From: Collinsella sp.
GTDB taxonomy: Bacteria; Actinomycetota; Coriobacteriia; Coriobacteriales; Coriobacteriaceae
Assembly (NCBI GenBank): GCA_018368345.1
Contig: JAGZEK010000009.1
Span: 34,730-98,729, forward strand
DNA length: 64,000 nt
Direction of reading: 5' to 3'
In this document: piece by piece, positions 60,969 through 64,000 of the stretch
How the letters are laid out: each line of letters starts with the position of its first letter
How positions within the stretch are numbered: position 1 is the stretch's first letter
Position numbers and translations under genes: made by a program
Notes under the pieces: generated by a model
The model's database searches: none
Told to the model about the DNA's origin: nothing
The model's input: only the letters and a program-made list of their open reading frames with translations

Positions 60969-62249
60969 ATGATTCGAGCTGCCCTGACGGTCGAAGAGGC
61001 TCTGGAGAGCATGAAGGCCTTGGAGCCCAAGATTAAAAATTACGCGCGCCTAGTCGTCCGCAAGGGCGTAAACGTTAAGCCCGGCCAGGAGGTCGTCGTT
61101 CAGTCTCCGGTCGAGTGCGCGCCGTTTGCGCGCGTGGTGGTCGCGGAGGCCTATGCTGCCGGCGCCGGCCACGTGACGGTCATCTGGGCCGATGATGCCG
61201 TGACGAGGCTCACGTACGAGCATGTCGAGAAAAGCTATTTTGAGCAGACGCCCGAGTGGAAGCGCCTGCAGCTGGATTCCTTAGCCCAGGATGGTGCCTG
61301 CTTTGTCTTTATCGAGGGTGCGGATCCTGCGGCCCTCAAGGGCATCGATCCAGCCAAGCCGGCCGCGGCATCAAAGGCGAGGAATACGCAGTGCAAAGTT
61401 TTCCGCCGTGGACTGGATTACAACATCAATCCGTGGTGCATCGCCGGCGCTCCGGTCGTGGCTTGGGCGCACGAGGTGTTCCCGGGAGACGCCGATGAGG
61501 TTGCAATCTATAAGCTGTGGAATGCGATTCTGCACACCGCGCGCGCCGATGGCCAGGACCCAGAGAGCGACTGGGAACTCCATGACGCCGCATTCGAAAA
61601 GAACCTGCGTTTCCTGAACGACAATCGTTTCGACTGCCTGCATTACACCGCGGCAAATGGAACCGATCTGACGATTGGCATGACGAAAGGTCACGAGTGG
61701 GCCGGCGGCAAGGGCAAGACGCCCGATGGGCACCCCTTCTTCCCCAACATTCCCACCGAGGAAGTCTTCACTTCGCCCGATCGCATGCGCGCCGACGGTA
61801 TCGTGTACTCGGCCATGCCGCTCATCCACCACGGCAATAAAGTCGACGATTTTTGGATTAAGTTCGAGGGCGGCCGCGTGGTGGACTACGACGCCCGCGT
61901 GGGCAAGGCAACGCTCGCAAGTATCATCGATACTGACGAGGGCGCTGCTCACCTGGGAGAGGTCGCGCTCATTTCCAAGAACACGCCGATCCGCGAAAGT
62001 GGTGTTCTGTTCTACGATACGCTCTATGACGAGAACGCTAGCTGCCATCTCGCGCTAGGTGTCGGTTTCCCCGAATGCATCGAGGGTGGGTATGACATGT
62101 CCAAGGAGGAGCTCCTGGAGCATGGCGTTAACGTCTCGAGCACGCACGTCGATTTTATGATCGGCACGGACGACATCGATATTACGGGCATTACGCCTGA
62201 TGGACGTGAAGTTGTGATTTTCCAGAACGGCCAATGGAGTTGGGAATAG
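60969..62249 (+). CDS. M29-family metalloaminopeptidase (PepS/AmpS type)
   Basis: 426 aa from the ATG at 60969 (GGAG six bases upstream; four upstream codons are possible). The N-terminal domain has VRKGVNVKPGQEVVVQSPVE. The C-terminal metal-binding domain has the M29 ligands in sequence context: NIPTEEVFTSPD (Glu), HLGEVAL (Glu), LFYDTLYDENASCHLALG (Tyr/His) and STHVDFMIG (His, Asp). It releases N-terminal residues from peptides and needs two divalent metals. Single gene; the tRNA-Lys promoter overlaps its stop. Confidence 0.94.
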   Translation: MIRAALTVEEALESMKALEPKIKNYARLVVRKGVNVKPGQEVVVQSPVECAPFARVVVAEAYAAGAGHVTVIWADDAVTRLTYEHVEKSYFEQTPEWKRLQLDSLAQDGACFVFIEGADPAALKGIDPAKPAAASKARNTQCKVFRRGLDYNINPWCIAGAPVVAWAHEVFPGDADEVAIYKLWNAILHTARADGQDPESDWELHDAAFEKNLRFLNDNRFDCLHYTAANGTDLTIGMTKGHEWAGGKGKTPDGHPFFPNIPTEEVFTSPDRMRADGIVYSAMPLIHHGNKVDDFWIKFEGGRVVDYDARVGKATLASIIDTDEGAAHLGEVALISKNTPIRESGVLFYDTLYDENASCHLALGVGFPECIEGGYDMSKEELLEHGVNVSSTHVDFMIGTDDIDITGITPDGREVVIFQNGQWSWE

Positions 62250-62268
62250 TCCCAGACCGTGGTACAAT
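62240..62268 (+). promoter_or_regulatory. promoter of tRNA-Lys
   Basis: TTGGGA (62240-62245) and TACAAT (62263-62268) with a 17-bp spacer. The -35 lies in the last codons of the M29 peptidase gene; the tRNA starts 10 bp after the -10. Confidence 0.65.
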
Positions 62269-62277
62269 GCCACCCGC

Positions 62278-62353
62278 GGGCCGTTAGCTCAGCTGGCAGA
62301 GCAGGGGACTTTTAATCCCAAGGTCCAGGGTTCGAACCCCTGACGGCCCACCA
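62278..62353 (+). tRNA. tRNA-Lys(TTT)
   Basis: Acceptor GGGCCGT/ACGGCCC (62278-62284 with 62343-62349), discriminator A, encoded CCA at 62351-62353. The anticodon loop CTTTTAA gives TTT; the T-arm is AGGGGTTCGAACCCCT-like. Its 3' end is echoed at 62461-62479. Confidence 0.97.
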
Positions 62354-62359
62354 TAGAAA

Positions 62360-62392
62360 AGAAAGCGATCGACTCCGGTTGGTCGCTTTTTT
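62360..62392 (+). terminator. intrinsic terminator after tRNA-Lys
   Basis: AAAGCGA pairs with TCGCTTT, with inner GAC/GTT and a TCCG loop, followed by TTT. A diverged copy of this hairpin and its flank lies at 63587-63655. Confidence 0.85.
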
Positions 62393-62394
62393 GT

Positions 62395-62480
62395 TGCCGG
62401 TGCATGGGTTCGAACCCGTCGGGGCGCGGAGCGCCGCAGCGGCCGCCTGCGGAGCAGGCTGAACCCCCGACGACCCACCC
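62395..62480 (+). repeat. tRNA-linked structured element C (downstream of tRNA-Lys)
   Basis: The start is an antisense T-arm (ATGGGTTCGAACCCGTC, 62404-62420). It continues GGGGCGCGGAGCGCC (hairpin GGCGC/GCGCC) and GCCTGCGGAGCAGGC (perfect hairpin), then ends GAACCCCCGACGACCCACC (62461-62479), which differs from the tRNA-Lys 3' end (62334-62352) at two positions. It has the same plan as elements A and B but is shorter. CGTCGGGG and CCCCGACG at its ends can pair. Confidence 0.7.
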
Positions 62481-62497
62481 AAAGAAAGGAAAACGAA

Positions 62498-63295
62498 ATG
62501 AAAACAGATAGATACGGAATTAGCGGCAGCACATTAAAGATAATAGCGGCCATTTCGATGGTTCTCGATCATGTAAGCAGGATCGTCTTGACCAATGGAA
62601 TCATGACTCACGCATCGTACAATCAGATATCAGACGAGCAGTGGGCGATTCTAAGCGAGGCTTCGGATGTGCTTCATGTTCTTGGCAGAATTGCATTTCC
62701 CTTATTTTGCTTTTTGATAGTTGAGGGATTTTTGCATACTCATGACATAAAGAAGTACCTGCGAAATATGCTTGTCTTCGCAATCATTGCGGAGCCCATA
62801 TACGATTTCGTTCAAACCGAGCAACTATTCGACCTTCGGCAACAAAATGTTATGTGTGAGCTCCTGCTTTCCTTGGTCTTTTTGATTATTCTGGAAAAGA
62901 TACAAAGTCTTTCAAAATGGAAGAGGCACATCGCAGAATTTGCTCTGATTGTTTTGACAGCACTGGCAGCTGAATACACTAAACTAGATGGCGGCGTGTA
63001 TGGCATTCTGCTTGTGGCTGCATTCTATTTATTCCACGACAGCAAGGCCAAGATGTTCTTTGCTGCAGTATGCGCAGTGCTCCTTTCGTCATGCCATATA
63101 GTTGGCGGCGGATTTGAGTTTGCTACAGCTAATGTATTTAATCCTGATGTTGCTGCCGCGGTCGTTTCGTTGCTGCTTATCAATCTTTATAATGGCAAGC
63201 GAGGGCTGAAGCTGAAATACTTCTTCTACATTTTCTATCCGGCACATCTTGCTCTGCTTTATGGTGTCTCACTTATTGTTTTGAACTGTCTTTAA
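62498..63295 (+). CDS. TraX-like multi-pass membrane protein (putative acyltransferase)
   Basis: 265 aa with about eight hydrophobic segments. The N-terminus SGSTLKIIAAISMVLDHVSRIVL and the LHVLGRIAFPLFCFLIVEGFLHT segment are typical of the TraX family, whose founding member N-acetylates F-pilin in E. coli. The chromosomal role in Gram-positives is unknown; acylation of a surface polymer is a reasonable guess. An AAAGGA ribosome binding site is present. GC content is far below the surroundings and codons are A/T-ending, and it is flanked by direct repeats next to tRNA-Lys, so it is probably horizontally acquired. Confidence 0.85.
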   Translation: MKTDRYGISGSTLKIIAAISMVLDHVSRIVLTNGIMTHASYNQISDEQWAILSEASDVLHVLGRIAFPLFCFLIVEGFLHTHDIKKYLRNMLVFAIIAEPIYDFVQTEQLFDLRQQNVMCELLLSLVFLIILEKIQSLSKWKRHIAEFALIVLTALAAEYTKLDGGVYGILLVAAFYLFHDSKAKMFFAAVCAVLLSSCHIVGGGFEFATANVFNPDVAAAVVSLLLINLYNGKRGLKLKYFFYIFYPAHLALLYGVSLIVLNCL

Positions 63296-63317
63296 TAACT
63301 CTCAAACAAGTCTCTGA

Positions 63318-63596
63318 AAGCAGAAACAAACTGACCCTAAGACTGCTTGTGAATTTCCGGAAGACCTGAGAGATGCGAGGATAGACAACGAGGGCTGCAG
63401 AAAGATGCTTCTCAGTTCTCTGGCGGATCGCACGTATCTGTATGAGGATCACTTCCGCACACTCATTAATAACAGTGATAAACACGGCAGATCCTCAAAA
63501 CATGAGGCTGCGAAGGTCGAACGATGCTTTGAAAGCATGAATGGCACCGAGAAAACGAGTTCGGAAGCATCCTCTGGATGCTCCAGCATAGAATAG
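63318..63596 (+). pseudogene. possible gene remnant in the TraX segment
   Basis: A 92-codon open frame between stops has protein-like sequence in its middle (CEFPEDLRDARIDNEGCRKMLLSSLADRTYLYED, given here only as two adjoining motifs), but no start codon or ribosome binding site before the internal ATG at 63405. The last 20 residues are low-complexity and read into the repeat at 63587. I do not recognise the family. It could be the tail of a degraded gene carried with traX. Confidence 0.3.
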
Positions 63597-63655
63597 AAGG
63601 CGATCGGCTCCGGCTGGTCGCTTTTTTGTTGCCGGTGCACGGGTTCGAACCCGAA
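63587..63655 (+). repeat. diverged direct copy of the tRNA-Lys downstream block (element D)
   Basis: About 66 nt match 62352-62420 with five differences. The copy includes the end of the tRNA (CATAGAA), the terminator hairpin (GGCGATCGGCTCC to TCGCTTTTTT) and the antisense T-arm (GCACGGGTTCGAACCCG). It lacks the GC-rich hairpins and the sense 3' end of element C. The two copies bracket the low-GC TraX segment. Confidence 0.75.
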
Positions 63656-63960
63656 CTTCTCTATAAATAAGAACGCTTGGCGAACAAAACCTGCCTTTTA
63701 CCGATGGGAAACAAATGGCTGATGCTTTTGGAGTAAAGTGGCGCTCCAGAGATGACCGATGCCTTAATACCTATAAACCAGCTGGTCATCGCCAATATCA
63801 GAAGCCAATGCTTCAGTTTTAACCTCAGTGATGCGACTGAGGGATCTATTCATTTGTGAACAAAATATGGAGTGCCAGATTCCCGCCCCCGGCGCCCCTC
63901 GGGTCTGGCAATATATCTCCTTGCCGCGCGGCCCGGTCGGACCGGATCAGCCGCCAGGCG
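63656..63960. other. intergenic stretch without a supported gene
   Basis: About 300 bp without an open frame of credible length. Lower GC up to about 63880, then abruptly GC-rich. I see no tRNA and no strong hairpin. Confidence 0.5.
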
Positions 63961-64000
63961 TGCACCTTGAGAACCGGATACTGCGAGGATGGACACATTC
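63961..64000 (+). other. possible start of an rRNA operon leader
   Basis: The last 40 bases (GCACCTTGAGAACCGG, then ATACTGCGAGGATGGACAC) resemble the TTGAGAAC-to-GCGAGCATC stretches that precede rRNA genes or lie in 16S-23S spacers of actinobacteria. Since no 16S 3' end precedes it, an rRNA leader just outside the window is the most likely reading. This is inference from remembered sequence style. Confidence 0.3.

Noticed and set aside
62498..63295. A phage or integrative element at tRNA-Lys
   Set aside because: No integrase, excisionase or phage gene is present in the 1.2-kb segment; only the repeat structure and low GC suggest insertion.
63405..63596. A genuine 63-aa gene
   Set aside because: No ribosome binding site at the ATG, protein-like sequence starts upstream of it without a start codon, and the 3' end runs into a repeat; listed only as a possible remnant.

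Overview
This 64 kb window is the chromosomal replication-origin region of a high-GC Gram-positive anaerobe. I infer a Coriobacteriia member, most likely Collinsella or a close relative. The reasons are the oriC gene order (dnaB, rplI-rpsR-ssb-rpsF, gyrA, gyrB, dciA, recF, dnaN, dnaA on the minus strand; rpmH, rnpA, yidD, yidC, jag, rsmG, parA, parB on the plus strand), the strong C/G third-position codon bias, and the CnaB/SpaA-type sortase-anchored surface proteins. Species identity was not tested.

Layout. 1-6.5 kb (minus): a partial NUDIX hydrolase, purD, purA, dnaB and the rpsF-ssb-rpsR-rplI ribosomal operon. 6.9-9.6 kb (plus): two tRNA-Ser genes, a structured tRNA-linked repeat, a UPF0126/TRIC-like membrane protein and an exported bactofilin-like membrane protein. 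9.7-15.1 kb (minus): a two-gene pilus/adhesin locus, one gene of which carries an apparent +1 frameshift, bracketed by inverted REP-like hairpins. 15.5-19.6 kb (minus): typA, three small genes, an Ile-Ala-Ile tRNA block and a 186-bp palindrome. 19.6-30.6 kb (minus): gyrA, gyrB, dciA, recF, dnaN, dnaA and a GHKL-ATPase/winged-helix gene. About 30.69-30.79 kb: the likely origin core, with TGTTGAAAA-type DnaA-box candidates, between divergent gene sets. 30.9-36 kb (plus): the ribosome/membrane-insertion genes, then rsmG, three parS sites, parA and parB. 36-43 kb: rlmN, ddl, a DnaQ-DinG fusion and a convergent pafB/pafC-like WYL pair. 43-50 kb: a very large degenerate M28-type membrane protein and a thioester-domain adhesin. 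50.5-64 kb: tRNA-Gly with tRNA-tailed tandem repeats, purB, a solute-binding-protein/diguanylate-cyclase pair, a TSCPD protein, a Tat lipoprotein, a two-component system, purC, an M29 aminopeptidase, tRNA-Lys, a low-GC TraX-like gene and, at the very edge, a possible rRNA leader.

The genes fit together as follows. Initiation (dnaA, dnaN, dnaB, dciA as probable helicase loader, recF, gyrAB, ssb) and segregation (parA, parB, parS) sit around oriC, with most genes co-oriented with fork movement. Four purine genes (purD, purA, purB, purC) are scattered over both arms. The accessory pieces (pilus locus, thioester adhesin, TraX segment) lie next to tRNA genes or repeats.

The most unusual observation is a family of about 85-150 bp structured elements placed just downstream of the terminators of tRNA-Ser, tRNA-Gly and tRNA-Lys. 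Each begins with an antisense copy of the host tRNA T-arm, continues through GC-rich hairpins and ends with a sense copy of the same tRNA's 3' end. After tRNA-Gly the tRNA-tailed part is repeated three times with a period of 131-132 bp.
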